From the NCBI RefSeq assembly GCF_000224785.1, contig NZ_AGAV01000019.1, forward strand, positions 124,001 through 188,000: a stretch of 64,000 nt of DNA, in the 5' to 3' direction. The notes under the pieces were generated by a model, which searched no databases, was not told where the DNA came from, and saw only the letters and a program-made list of their open reading frames with translations. Made by a program: the position numbers and the translations under genes. The DNA is from Lentibacillus jeotgali (GTDB lineage Bacteria > Bacillota > Bacilli > Bacillales > Amphibacillaceae). Below, in pieces: positions 8,677-16,926 of this stretch (the first letter of the stretch is position 1; every line of letters starts with the position of its first letter).

Positions 8677-9669
8677 CTATTGAATAAATGTTTTATTCAC
8701 AAATCCTTCAAAATCAGGTTTCTCTTTCAGGAATTGGAGGTCATGAGATGAGTTTCCGAATTCCTGGATGACGTCCGCATCGACTTCATACGTAAAGTTT
8801 GTTCGTTCCCATGCATTTTCCATAACGCTTTTTTCCAGCTGCTGATCGGTGATGTCAGCGATGCCTTCGATGGTAATATCGATGGCTTCGTCAGGGTTTT
8901 CGTTTATATACTTAACGGCTTCTTTATGGGCGTCAACTAATTTTTGCACCTGGTCACTGTTGTTTTCGATCATGTCATCTGATGTGACCATGACAGCTGC
9001 CGGCAGTGTCTTACCAAATGAAATTTCACTGGTTGGGATGACAACGTTGGCGTCCACTTTTGCTTCCATAACAGAGGCCCATGGTTCTGGTGCTGTGGCT
9101 ACATCCACATCCCCTTTTTCAAATAAAGACTGGTACCGTGCAGGTTCACCGGTTACGTGCTTCATCGACCCGCCAATCCGTTCAGAAGTGATTCCCTTCT
9201 CTTTCATATATGTTTCGAACTGAACATTGTGTGTGCACCCGACACGCGGTGAAATGAACGTTTTTCCCTTGATGTCTTCCCATGATTTAATGCCGCTTCC
9301 GTCACGGGATACAATGACTGTGCCACCGGTCGATGATGCACCAATGATTTGAGCGTCCACACCGGAAATAAAGCTGTTCATGGCTGGCCCCGGTCCGACA
9401 AGCCCGCCTTGGATTTCACCTGCTGCCAGAGCTTTCATAAATGTGGCGCCATCAGGGAACGTCTGGTATTCGATGTTGACATTTTCCCCTAAGTGATCCT
9501 TATACATTTCTTTTTGTTTCGCCACCATGGCCGGGGCATGGTTCAGGTTAGGAAAATAGCCGATGGTTACTGTTTCATTTTCTTTATCGCCTGAAGCCTC
9601 ACCACTGCCTCCGCAAGCCGCAAGAATCAGAAGTGTGCTGATCATCAATAATCCCAAAAACTTTCTCAA
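8677..9669 (-). CDS. ABC transporter substrate-binding lipoprotein, SsuA/NrtA/TauA type
   Basis: 330 aa. The signal peptide ends in the lipobox LAAC, cysteine at residue 19. The mature part is an NMT1/SsuA-like domain, starting TIGYFPNLNHAPAM and including GEIQGGLVGPGPAM and ATAPEPWAS. The family carries sulfonates, nitrate, taurine, pyrimidine precursors and other small anions; the substrate here is not decided by sequence. The start is TTG 9669 behind GAAAGGGGAT. It is last in a three-gene minus-strand operon with the permease and ATPase genes. Confidence 0.85.
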   Translation of the reverse strand: MRKFLGLLMISTLLILAACGGSGEASGDKENETVTIGYFPNLNHAPAMVAKQKEMYKDHLGENVNIEYQTFPDGATFMKALAAGEIQGGLVGPGPAMNSFISGVDAQIIGASSTGGTVIVSRDGSGIKSWEDIKGKTFISPRVGCTHNVQFETYMKEKGITSERIGGSMKHVTGEPARYQSLFEKGDVDVATAPEPWASVMEAKVDANVVIPTSEISFGKTLPAAVMVTSDDMIENNSDQVQKLVDAHKEAVKYINENPDEAIDITIEGIADITDQQLEKSVMENAWERTNFTYEVDADVIQEFGNSSHDLQFLKEKPDFEGFVNKTFIQ

Positions 9670-9712
9670 CTTGAAAATCCCCTTTCTATTGAAAATGAAT
9701 TATTTATTACTG

Positions 9713-10474
9713 TTACGCTGCTTCTTCCATCCCCCAGCGTTTGAGTACTTTATTTTCGATCCGCTGGAATACAAGCTGATCGACAATCGAACCAATGACA
9801 CCGATGATGATAATGATGCCAATAACGAGACTCATGTTGTTAAAATCCGATGCATAACTGAGTGTGTAGCCAAGCCCAGGACCTGTGCTCAGCATTTCGC
9901 CGGCCATCAGTGCACGCCAGCTGAATGCCCATGCCAGACGAACGCCTGTTACTGCATGCGGAATGGACGCTGGCACAACAACCTTCAAAAATAGATCCAT
10001 TCCTGTTGATCCCATGGTGCGTGCTGCTTTCAGGTATATCGGTGCGACATTTTTGATTCCTATGCGCATATTCATCGTCATGACGAATGTTCCACCGATT
10101 ATGACGACAAAAATGATCGATGCTTCAGTGAAGCCAAACCAGATGATAGCAAGCGGTACCCAGACAATACTTGGAACGCTTTGCAATGCTAAAATCATAG
10201 TGCCAAGCGTTTCGTCAGCGGTTTTCACTTTGGCCAGCAATACACCTAGAAGTGTTCCAATTACGAGCGAAATCGAAAGCCCAATAAGCAGGTGGCGGAA
10301 ACTGGCGATAATGTCATAAACCAATGTCATGTCTGCCAAACCAGCATAGATTGTTTCGGCAACTGTAAACGGACTTGGAATCATAGAATCCGGCCAGAAG
10401 CCGAGCAGAAAAATCCCATGCCAGATTAAAATAAGGGCAACGAAAAAAATAATACGTTTAACGACTACCGGCAT
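9713..10474 (-). CDS. ABC transporter permease, SsuC/TauC type
   Basis: 253 aa, about six membrane spans, with the EAA-like cytoplasmic loop around AARTMGSTGMDLFLKVVVPASIPH, which contacts the ATPase. This is the binding-protein-dependent permease family used for sulfonate, nitrate and taurine. It overlaps the 3' end of the upstream ATPase gene by 17 bp, so the two are coupled, and it has GAGGAG as ribosome site. Confidence 0.88.
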   Translation of the reverse strand: MPVVVKRIIFFVALILIWHGIFLLGFWPDSMIPSPFTVAETIYAGLADMTLVYDIIASFRHLLIGLSISLVIGTLLGVLLAKVKTADETLGTMILALQSVPSIVWVPLAIIWFGFTEASIIFVVIIGGTFVMTMNMRIGIKNVAPIYLKAARTMGSTGMDLFLKVVVPASIPHAVTGVRLAWAFSWRALMAGEMLSTGPGLGYTLSYASDFNNMSLVIGIIIIIGVIGSIVDQLVFQRIENKVLKRWGMEEAA

Positions 10475-11240
10475 ACTGCAACTCCTCTTCCATCACATTT
10501 TCAATCTCTGTCTTCAAAATCGCCATGACGTCCTCTTCCAGTGCAGCCATATCCTGTTGCTTACGCGGCCGTTCTACATTAACCTTAAAATCAGAAATAA
10601 TAGTGCCTGGCCGTGCACTCATGATGATAACGCGGTCCGATAGTTTAATAGCTTCCCGGATGCTGTGCGTGACAAATACGATTGTCTTTTTAGTATCCAG
10701 CCAAATCTTTTCCACTTCATCCTGGAGTACCTGGCGTGTCTGTTCATCCAGTGCACCGAATGGTTCATCCATCAAAAGCAGCCCAGAATCCATCGCAAGG
10801 GCCCTGGCGATAGCGACGCGCTGCTGCATCCCGCCGGAAAGTTCATGCGGGTAATTTTCGGCAAACTGACTAAGGTGAACCATTTTTAAATAATCCGCTG
10901 CCGCTTGTTCCTGCTTCTTTTTACTCAATTGTTTGCGCAGTGGGAAAGTGACATTTTCTTTTACCGACATCCATGGGAATAACGCCGGTTTCTGAAATAC
11001 CATACTTTTGTCCGGCCCCGGTTCTGTAACTTCTTTGTTTTCAAGAGAGACCGAGCCTGATGACGGGTTTGATAGTCCGGCAATCATGGATAAAAGGGTT
11101 GATTTACCGCATCCTGAAGGTCCCAGCAATGAGATGAATTCGCCTTCATTGATTTCCAGATTAATATTTTTCAATGCTTGGAGCGGCTGTTCATCTTTTT
11201 TTTGGAATGATTTAGAGATGTTATTGATGTCCAGGTACAT
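10458..11240 (-). CDS. ABC transporter ATP-binding protein, SsuB/TauB type
   Basis: 260 aa, a single nucleotide-binding domain. Walker A is GPSGCGKST (about residue 39), the signature LSGGMQQRVAIARA, Walker B LLLMDEPFGALD, and the switch histidine lies in VTHSI. It is the first gene of the minus-strand operon (ATPase, permease, receptor). The start is supported by AGGAG 9 nt upstream. Confidence 0.9.
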   Translation of the reverse strand: MYLDINNISKSFQKKDEQPLQALKNINLEINEGEFISLLGPSGCGKSTLLSMIAGLSNPSSGSVSLENKEVTEPGPDKSMVFQKPALFPWMSVKENVTFPLRKQLSKKKQEQAAADYLKMVHLSQFAENYPHELSGGMQQRVAIARALAMDSGLLLMDEPFGALDEQTRQVLQDEVEKIWLDTKKTIVFVTHSIREAIKLSDRVIIMSARPGTIISDFKVNVERPRKQQDMAALEEDVMAILKTEIENVMEEELQYAGSR

Positions 11241-11392
11241 GGTTTCACTCCTGTTAATTTAATTCACATTAACTTTATCGGAAATATGCGTTTTAAGCAT
11301 TTTACCATGGTTTTATTCATTTTCCAACAGAAAACCAAATAAAATTAAAAAATGGGCGCTGAGACAAGGTGTCTGACACTCTGTCCTGACTA

Positions 11393-11426
11393 AAAAAGCC
11401 CATATCCTGTTTAAAAGATATAGGCT
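11393..11426 (-). terminator. Terminator after the dipeptidase gene
   Basis: Read on the minus strand, AAGCCTATATC pairs with GATATGGGCTT and is followed by TTTTTA. It lies 17 bp past the dipeptidase stop. Confidence 0.7.
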
Positions 11427-11443
11427 TCTTCTTGTTTTTATGA

Positions 11444-12493
11444 TTATTTCCATGTATCCCGCAGTACACGCATCCAGTTACCATAGGTGATTTTCTGCAG
11501 TTCACTATCATGAAACCCATGTACTTTCAGACGCTCGATGAGTTTTGGAAGTCCTGTAACATCCCCTAAAGAATCGGGGACAGTCGTGCCGTCAAAATCA
11601 GATCCCAATGCAACATGCTCGACACCGAATTTTTCGGCGATGTATGCTACGTGACGGACAATTTCATCCAGTGAAATATCTGTTCCAAGTCCGCCATCCT
11701 CCCGAAGCATGTTGACCGCAAAGTTGATACCTGCTAAACCGTTTGACTCGGCGATGGCCGAGAGCTGTTTGTCGGTCAGGTTCCGGGCAATCGGGCTGAG
11801 AGCATGTGCGTTGGAGTGGGTTGCCACGAGCGGGGCATCGGTGAGCGCCGCAACATCCCAGAAGCCTTTTTCATTAAGATGGGTGTTATCAATCATAATC
11901 CCGAGCTTGTTGCATTCGCGTACAAGAGCTCTGCCGTTATCGGTAAGCCCGTCTCCTGTGTCAGGGGATGATGGATAGCGGAACGGCACGCCTTCTCCGT
12001 ATACATTTGGCCGACTCCAGACAATCCCGAGAGACCTTAGTCCGGCCTGATGGAGGACATGAAGCGCATCAAAGTTGCTGTCGATTGCCTCGGCCCCTTC
12101 AATATGGAAAATCGTCGCCATGATGTCATGTTCCAGGCAATACTTTAATTCATCAGTCGACCGTACAACCTTCAGTTGACCTTTTGCTTCGAATTCAAGC
12201 TTGAACAATTTCGCTGCAAGCGCGTTTGTGAATGATAAAGCGCGTTCATGGCTGATCTTTGGTGGAAGCGGCACATCATAGCCATCATCAGTCATGTGCT
12301 CTTTAGGCTCAGCTTCATAGTCCTCGTTCGGTGTATAAACCGCAAAAAATCCACCGGCAAAACCGCCTTTTTTGGCACGGGGCAAATCAATATGCCCGGC
12401 TGAGCTTTCCTCGAAAAAAGATGGCGGGTTATCCGACATGTGCAGTCTGAGCAGGGTATCGTTGTGGCCGTCGAATATTGGAAAATTGGTCAT
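11444..12493 (-). CDS. Membrane dipeptidase (peptidase family M19)
   Basis: 349 aa, a zinc-dependent amidohydrolase-fold enzyme that cleaves dipeptides, often with a D-residue or dehydro residue. Family motifs are FDGHNDTLLRL near the N-terminus (His and Asp metal ligands), HIEGAEA (Glu ligand, about residue 130), DNTHLN, THSNAHAL and LGSDFDGT. There is no signal peptide, as in most Firmicute members, so it is cytoplasmic. AAAGGAG precedes the ATG. The gene is monocistronic, between the ABC transporter and a divergent oxidoreductase gene. Confidence 0.88.
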   Translation of the reverse strand: MTNFPIFDGHNDTLLRLHMSDNPPSFFEESSAGHIDLPRAKKGGFAGGFFAVYTPNEDYEAEPKEHMTDDGYDVPLPPKISHERALSFTNALAAKLFKLEFEAKGQLKVVRSTDELKYCLEHDIMATIFHIEGAEAIDSNFDALHVLHQAGLRSLGIVWSRPNVYGEGVPFRYPSSPDTGDGLTDNGRALVRECNKLGIMIDNTHLNEKGFWDVAALTDAPLVATHSNAHALSPIARNLTDKQLSAIAESNGLAGINFAVNMLREDGGLGTDISLDEIVRHVAYIAEKFGVEHVALGSDFDGTTVPDSLGDVTGLPKLIERLKVHGFHDSELQKITYGNWMRVLRDTWK

Positions 12494-12668
12494 AATAGGT
12501 CGCTCCTTTATTTTTATTTTGTTGATATCGTATCATATTAAGATGGAATTAGGTTGCTTTAACTCGACTGTTTTAAAGTCTCTGTATAACATGTTTAAAG
12601 AAGTATAATTGGGGAAGAAATTAAATAGAGTATGCTCAGAATCATTTTAATCAAAAGGGGATGAAAGT

Positions 12669-13385
12669 ATGGCGGAAGAAAAAATTAAATTGGTTAAAAA
12701 GGAAAAAATAGCGGATGACACGATGGCGTTTCACTGGGAGATGCCAGATGGATTTGAATTTAAAGCTGGTCAGTTTGGAGATTTCACATTAATTGATCCT
12801 AGTGAAACAGATGAAAAAGGAAACAGTAGAGAATTTTCCTTTGTATATGCCCCGTCTGAAAATGAACTAGTGACAGCGACACGTATGCGGGACTCGGCAT
12901 TTAAACGGGAACTGGAAAAATTGCCGGAGGGATCTGAAGTAAAATTTGACGGTCCGATTGGCCATTTCACGCTGCATAAAACCGAATCAACTCCAGCTGT
13001 TTTCATTATTGGGGGAATTGGTATTACACCGATAAGAAGTATGATCGCTGAGGCGACAGAACAGCAGACTTCACACGATATGACACTGCTTTTTTCCAAC
13101 ACCAAACCTGAAGATGCCCCGTTCCAATCGGATCTCAAAAAATTTGAGGAGCAAAACCCGAACTTCAAATTTGTCCCTGTCATGACGCAGGCTGATTCGG
13201 ATGAATGGAATGGAGAAAGCGGCTACATCGATGAGGACATGCTGAAACGTTATGTTTCTGATGTGAGTGAACCGATTTATTACCTTTCCGGGCCGGGTGG
13301 TATGGTCAATGATATGTATGACATGCTAGTAGAAGCAGGTGCGAATGAGGATAATATCCGTGCCGAAGAGTTTTATGGCTATTAA
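12669..13385 (+). CDS. FAD-binding ferredoxin/flavodoxin reductase-like oxidoreductase
   Basis: 238 aa, a two-domain ferredoxin-NADP+ reductase fold. The FAD domain (about 1-100) has REFSFVYAP, the flavin-binding RxxS block. The NAD(P) domain starts at IIGGIGITPIRSM and ends in YYLSGPGGMV. It lacks a [2Fe-2S] domain, so it is a stand-alone reductase. The flavodoxin gene 1.2 kb downstream is a possible partner, but that is only proximity. It is monocistronic, with AAAAGGGG as ribosome site and its own terminator. Confidence 0.82.
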   Translation: MAEEKIKLVKKEKIADDTMAFHWEMPDGFEFKAGQFGDFTLIDPSETDEKGNSREFSFVYAPSENELVTATRMRDSAFKRELEKLPEGSEVKFDGPIGHFTLHKTESTPAVFIIGGIGITPIRSMIAEATEQQTSHDMTLLFSNTKPEDAPFQSDLKKFEEQNPNFKFVPVMTQADSDEWNGESGYIDEDMLKRYVSDVSEPIYYLSGPGGMVNDMYDMLVEAGANEDNIRAEEFYGY

Positions 13386-13408
13386 TAGGATGATATACAG
13401 AATTGGAG

Positions 13409-13441
13409 CTATCATGGTGTTCACACCGTGATAGTTTTTTC
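13409..13441 (+). terminator. Terminator of the reductase gene
   Basis: A 12-bp stem (CTATCATGGTGT with ACACCGTGATAG, one G-T pair) with a 2-nt loop and a run of six T's. Confidence 0.88.
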
Positions 13442-13505
13442 TGAAAAATAGGAAGTATAAAATTTAGCAATATATTTGTTAGCGAAATAAGTTGCGTCTA
13501 AGTAC

Positions 13506-13569
13506 TCCCGAAGTTCACAGAGAAATCCCCAAAGTTCACAATTAAATTCCCGAAGCTCATCAATAAATC
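13506..13569. repeat. Degenerate short tandem repeats, about 20-22 bp period
   Basis: Three imperfect units start at 13506, 13526 and 13548. Each begins TCCC(G/C)AAG(T/C)TCA and ends in an A/T-rich spacer. They are intergenic, between a terminator and the EamA gene promoter. Their style resembles the units at 31266-31430 and 33540-33599. Confidence 0.5.
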
Positions 13570-13662
13570 TCACAGCCTTAGAAATATCCTCTGTGCCCAC
13601 TAATCACCTTATCTTTTTTTACGGTTTCATGTATAATAGGTGGGGCGATAAGGGGGAGGGAC

Positions 13663-14550
13663 ATGAATAAAAAAGCTTTTGTGATGGCGTTTATAACAAT
13701 CATTATATGGGGTTCAACTTTCGCTGCTATTCGTGCGAGTCTTCACGGCGGCTACAGTTCAGGGCATCTGGTGCTGACCAGGTTTCTGATCGCCTCAGGG
13801 GCCTTTCTTTTATACGCCTTGTGGCCGGGGACAAAATTCGGTTTGCCTAAGAAAGAAGATATCATTAAAATTCTTGTGCTTGGATGGATCGGTATAACTA
13901 TCTACCATACCGGTATCACATTCGGCGAGCAGACCGTTGCCGCCGGAACAGCAGCAATGATTGTTGCTTCAGCTCCTATATTCACAGCCATTATAGCTAT
14001 TTTTGCATTAAATGAATACCCGAGTGTGTTCGGATGGATCGGGCTTGGCATTGGTTTTGTCGGGATATTTCTGATAACACTCGGCACGTCGGGAACAGGT
14101 TTTAATATTACAGCGGGCGCATTCCTGATTGTGATTGCGGCGTTTGCTACATCAATCTTTTTTGTGTTTCAAAAAACGCTGTTGCCCAAGTACCGGCCGA
14201 TCGAACTGACAGCGTATTTCACGTGGGCCGGGACAGTGCCGCTTCTGATTTTCTCCCCTGGTCTGATAGAAGGTTTGCAGGGAGCGACGCTTGAAGCACA
14301 CTTGTCAGCGGTTTATGTTGGTATTTTTCCCGCAGCCATTGCTTATGTGACATGGGCGATTGCGCTTTCCAGCGGCAGAGCGGGTGCTGTGACAAGCATG
14401 ATATATATTGAACCTGTGTTTGCTATTCTGGTAGCATGGGTCTGGCTTCGGGAATTGCCGAGTGTGCTGTCTGTTATCGGCGGGTTAATTGCTATTTCGA
14501 GTGTGATTGTTGTCAACATTTTCGAGCGAAGACGACGGTCAACAGGATAA
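13663..14550 (+). CDS. EamA-family (DMT) transporter
   Basis: 295 aa with ten predicted membrane helices made of two EamA repeats (about 1-140 and 150-290), the usual drug/metabolite exporter layout. It is expected to export a small metabolite or amino acid, but the family does not show the substrate. AGGGGGAGGG lies just before the ATG. A TATAAT at 13632-13637 is a possible -10 with a weak -35. Confidence 0.87.
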   Translation: MNKKAFVMAFITIIIWGSTFAAIRASLHGGYSSGHLVLTRFLIASGAFLLYALWPGTKFGLPKKEDIIKILVLGWIGITIYHTGITFGEQTVAAGTAAMIVASAPIFTAIIAIFALNEYPSVFGWIGLGIGFVGIFLITLGTSGTGFNITAGAFLIVIAAFATSIFFVFQKTLLPKYRPIELTAYFTWAGTVPLLIFSPGLIEGLQGATLEAHLSAVYVGIFPAAIAYVTWAIALSSGRAGAVTSMIYIEPVFAILVAWVWLRELPSVLSVIGGLIAISSVIVVNIFERRRRSTG

Positions 14551-14568
14551 TGGGAGATCTTTTGACAG

Positions 14569-14615
14569 ATAAAGCGCGAATTCCTGTATTGGTTTAAACG
14601 GAATTCGCGCTTTAT
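14569..14615. terminator. Bidirectional terminator between EamA and flavodoxin genes
   Basis: A perfect 16-bp inverted repeat (ATAAAGCGCGAATTCC and its complement) with a 15-nt loop lies between two convergent genes. It can stop transcription from both sides, although T-runs are short. Confidence 0.7.
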
Positions 14616-14624
14616 ATGATCGGT

Positions 14625-15074
14625 CTATTTTGTTTCAAGGTTCAGCACGGCATCTGCAAATGATTTGCCGTGTTCAATGTCTTTATCGTCAGGCTCAAGC
14701 TCAAATTTAAACTTTTCTTCGTATACAGTTGCGCCCCGTTCTTTTGCTTTGGCGGCAAGTGTGTCAATTGCCGGTCCATATATATCATAATAGGTATCAC
14801 ATGATCCGAATACACCTACCGTTTTGCCGTTAAGATCAATTTCGTCCATATCGAAATAGAAATCCTCTACTTCAAACGGAATGTCGTCATCCCATGAATA
14901 CGATCCAAACAAAATGCTGTCAAATTCCGCTAGTCGCGAAACATCAATCGGATCGAGGTCAAACGATTTATGTGCCACCTCATGTCCGTTTTCTTTCAAG
15001 TGTTCGGTCATGGTTTCTGCCATTATTTCTGTGCTTCCTGTCAGACTTGCGTACAAGACCAGAACATTAGCCAT
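14625..15074 (-). CDS. Flavodoxin
   Basis: 149 aa, a small FMN electron carrier. The phosphate-binding loop is LYASLTGSTEIMAETM at residues 6-21; the later blocks FGSYSWDDDIPFE and VFGSCDTYYD hold the isoalloxazine. The protein is very acidic, as usual for flavodoxins. It can replace ferredoxin in iron shortage. AAGGAG lies upstream of the ATG. It is monocistronic. Confidence 0.92.
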   Translation of the reverse strand: MANVLVLYASLTGSTEIMAETMTEHLKENGHEVAHKSFDLDPIDVSRLAEFDSILFGSYSWDDDIPFEVEDFYFDMDEIDLNGKTVGVFGSCDTYYDIYGPAIDTLAAKAKERGATVYEEKFKFELEPDDKDIEHGKSFADAVLNLETK

Positions 15075-15291
15075 ATGAAATCATCTCCTTCAACATACTA
15101 ACCTTTCTACATTATACCGTCTAATGAAAATTATTTTCAATTAATAGATGTCATATTTTTGAATGTTTCCGTGCTACTTGGTCGTTTGTCGGAAATCCCA
15201 TATTACCACATCATTTTCAGTATAATATCAGCGGATCACTTTTTTGTGATGCAGATCAATTTTGAAGAACTTTACAGCAGTTTTTTAACTA

Positions 15292-15320
15292 TTGAATAGT
15301 TCCAAATCTTTTGATATATT
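15292..15320 (+). promoter_or_regulatory. Probable promoter of the aminotransferase/permease remnant
   Basis: TTGAAT (15292-15297), 17-bp spacer, TATATT (15315-15320). It faces the leader and the truncated aminotransferase gene, and looks intact. Confidence 0.55.
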
Positions 15321-15361
15321 AGTGAATAATAAACAACAGATTAACTGCCAAACTTGATTGA

Positions 15362-15456
15362 CTTTGCTGATGAAGCAAAGCAGTGCCTTAGGTTGAAACC
15401 AGTTCTATTAACAGGTGTATGGTGCATATACCTGTTTCATATAACTGGTTTTTTAT
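15362..15456 (+). promoter_or_regulatory. Structured leader with intrinsic terminator (attenuator or riboswitch candidate)
   Basis: The 5' leader has a hairpin (CTTTGCT with AGCAAAG, 15362-15380). After it comes a long two-part stem, AACCAGTT with AACTGGTT enclosing ACAGGTGTAT with ATATACCTGT. The stem runs into TTTTTTA at 15449-15455. The terminator ends about 17 nt before the ribosome site of the aminotransferase gene, a typical place for attenuation. I do not recognise a known riboswitch class or a T-box. Confidence 0.5.
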
Positions 15457-15482
15457 TTCGAAAAAATACGAGGAGGATGAAC

Positions 15483-15704
15483 ATGAAAAATTTAATCGAA
15501 CTCGACAAAAAGCATTTTCTTCACCCGACTTCCTCAATCCAGCAGCAGCAGGAAAACGGGCCAAAGGTCATTATGGAACAGGGCGACGGAATTTTTTTGA
15601 CTGACAGAAATGGGAACGCATACATTGATGCAATGTCATCGTTATGGAATGTCAATATTGGACATGGCCGTAAAGAGCTGGCTGATGCAGCGGCAAAGCA
15701 AATG
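15483..15704 (+). pseudogene. 5' remnant of a class III aminotransferase gene
   Basis: About 74 codons survive: MKNLIELDKKHFLHPTSSIQ, then GDGIFLTDRNGNAYIDAMSSLWN and ending ELADAAAKQM. This is the N-terminal strap and start of the large domain of PLP-dependent omega-amino acid aminotransferases (family length about 450 aa). The catalytic lysine region is gone. GGAGG sits 6 nt before the ATG. The frame then runs into permease sequence out of frame and stops at 15761, so no active enzyme can be made. Intact relatives next to APC permease genes suggest amino-acid catabolism. Confidence 0.8.
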
Positions 15705-16518
15705 GATTGCAGGGCTTCTGACAGTCGTCATTATGACACCTTTTATGTTCGTTGGATTTGATGTAATTCCCCAGGCGGCGGAAGAAATTAATTTGCCGCA
15801 GAAAAAGATCGGACAGTTGCTGATTGCTTCAGTTGTGTTAGCCATTGCCTGGTATGTGGCTGTTATTTTTGGCGTGTCACGGGTGATGGGACCCAGTGAG
15901 CTCAGTGATTCAAATCTGGTGACAGCTGATGCGATGGCAAACGCTTTTGGCGACAGTCGAATGATGGGCAATTTTCTGGTACTTGGCGGTATCGGGGGTA
16001 TTTTGACAAGCTGGCTTGGCTTTTATGTTGGCGGCAGCCGGGCGATTTTTGCTTTGGCCAGAGCGGGCATGCTGCCGAAATCATTAGGTGTGCTACATCC
16101 AACGTTTAATACACCGCACCGGGCAATTTTGCTGATTGCCGTTTTATCCACTGCCGCACCTTTATTGGGACGGCCAGCACTTGTATGGCTGGTGGATGCG
16201 GGCGGACTTGGACTGGTCGTGGCATGGTTCATGGTGGCGCTTTCGTTCATTATTCTCCGCAGAAAGAATCCAGAAATGGAGCGTCCGTTTAGGCTTCCCG
16301 GAGGTACCTTCATCGGATGGGTTGCTGTCATCATGTCGGCCGGTGTTATGGTATTGTATATGCCCGGCATGCCGTCAGCCCTTATTTGGCCGTATGAATG
16401 GGCGATTGTCGGCCTTTGGGTCATTCTAGGATTAATTCTGTATAAAGTATCATTGTCGAAATACGGAAGGGAATATGCAGATAAACATATGAAAGCTGAA
16501 ATTGATCAAGTCAGTTAA
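15700..16518 (+). pseudogene. 3' remnant of an APC-family amino acid permease gene
   Basis: From KWIAGLLTVVIMTPFMFVGF onward the sequence is the second half of an APC-superfamily permease (about 270 aa, six or seven helices, with the VIPQAAEEIN block). About 200 N-terminal residues are missing. An open frame reaches back to 15610, but only through aminotransferase sequence read in the wrong frame. The junction near 15700-15705 therefore marks a deletion of roughly the last 370 codons of one gene and the first 200 of the other. A terminator follows. An unlikely half-transporter could still be made. Confidence 0.8.
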
Positions 16519-16545
16519 CCAGAACACATACACATCATTGTCATG

Positions 16546-16594
16546 AATCGGAAACAGGACTTCTGAACACGGAGTTAATGTTTCCGATTTTTTA
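16546..16594 (+). terminator. Terminator after the permease remnant
   Basis: AATCGGAAACA pairs with TGTTTCCGATT across a 22-nt loop and is followed by TTTTT. Confidence 0.75.
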
Positions 16595-16700
16595 TTACTG
16601 GGAAGCAGATTAATGGCAGGTGCAATCATTTAAGAACGCGGTTTTTAAAGCTATTTTAAACTGATAAAAAATAAATATTTCAAATTGTTTAAAATTATAA

Positions 16701-16729
16701 TTGACACTGTGAAATTCCGTGAATATAAT
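16701..16729 (+). promoter_or_regulatory. Consensus promoter upstream of the ectoine hydrolase gene
   Basis: Perfect TTGACA (16701-16706), 17-bp spacer, perfect TATAAT (16724-16729). The start codon is 198 bp away, so the leader is about 190 nt. The GntR-type operator follows 16 nt after the -10 box. Confidence 0.85.
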
Positions 16730-16745
16730 GTAAATAAGAAAGCAA

Positions 16746-16761
16746 TTGTCGACAATCGACA
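16746..16761 (+). promoter_or_regulatory. GntR-type operator upstream of the ectoine hydrolase gene
   Basis: TTGTCGACAATCGACA contains the palindrome TGTCGA-N3-TCGACA and the overlapping palindrome TTGTCGACAA, which fits FadR-subfamily sites (GT..AC core). The identical 16 bp recur at 19834 in front of the GntR gene. A repressor here would block the strong promoter just upstream. Confidence 0.7.
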
Positions 16762-16877
16762 AAGAAGTCCAATTGTACTAGTATCCCCACTATCAAACAC
16801 AGCTCTTTTTCAATCAGCATTATCAAATCCATTCCAAAAGCAAACAAGTGGATCACAAATAATCTTCAGCTATAATA

Positions 16878-16891
16878 GGTAAGCGTTTTCT
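16878..16891 (+). promoter_or_regulatory. Probable cre site before the ectoine hydrolase gene
   Basis: GGTAAGCGTTTTCT matches the cre consensus TGWAARCGYTWNCW at 13 of 14 positions. It lies in the leader, just after a TATAAT at 16871-16876 and 20 bp before the ribosome site, where CcpA would act as a roadblock. Confidence 0.5.
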
Positions 16892-16926
16892 GTGGTTTTT
16901 AGCAACACGATGGGGAGGGAAAAACT

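Noticed and set aside
15327-15480. T-box or known riboswitch in the leader at 15362
   Set aside because: I found no T-box motif (AGGGTGGNACCGCG) and no signature of common riboswitch classes. I kept it only as a structured leader with a terminator.
15610-16518. Complete 302-aa permease starting at 15610
   Set aside because: The first 30 residues are aminotransferase sequence in the wrong frame. The permease homology starts only at about 15700, so this is a truncated gene.
16685-16882. 65-aa plus-strand frame upstream of doeA
   Set aside because: It covers the promoter, operator and cre region of doeA, lacks a ribosome site and looks like no protein.
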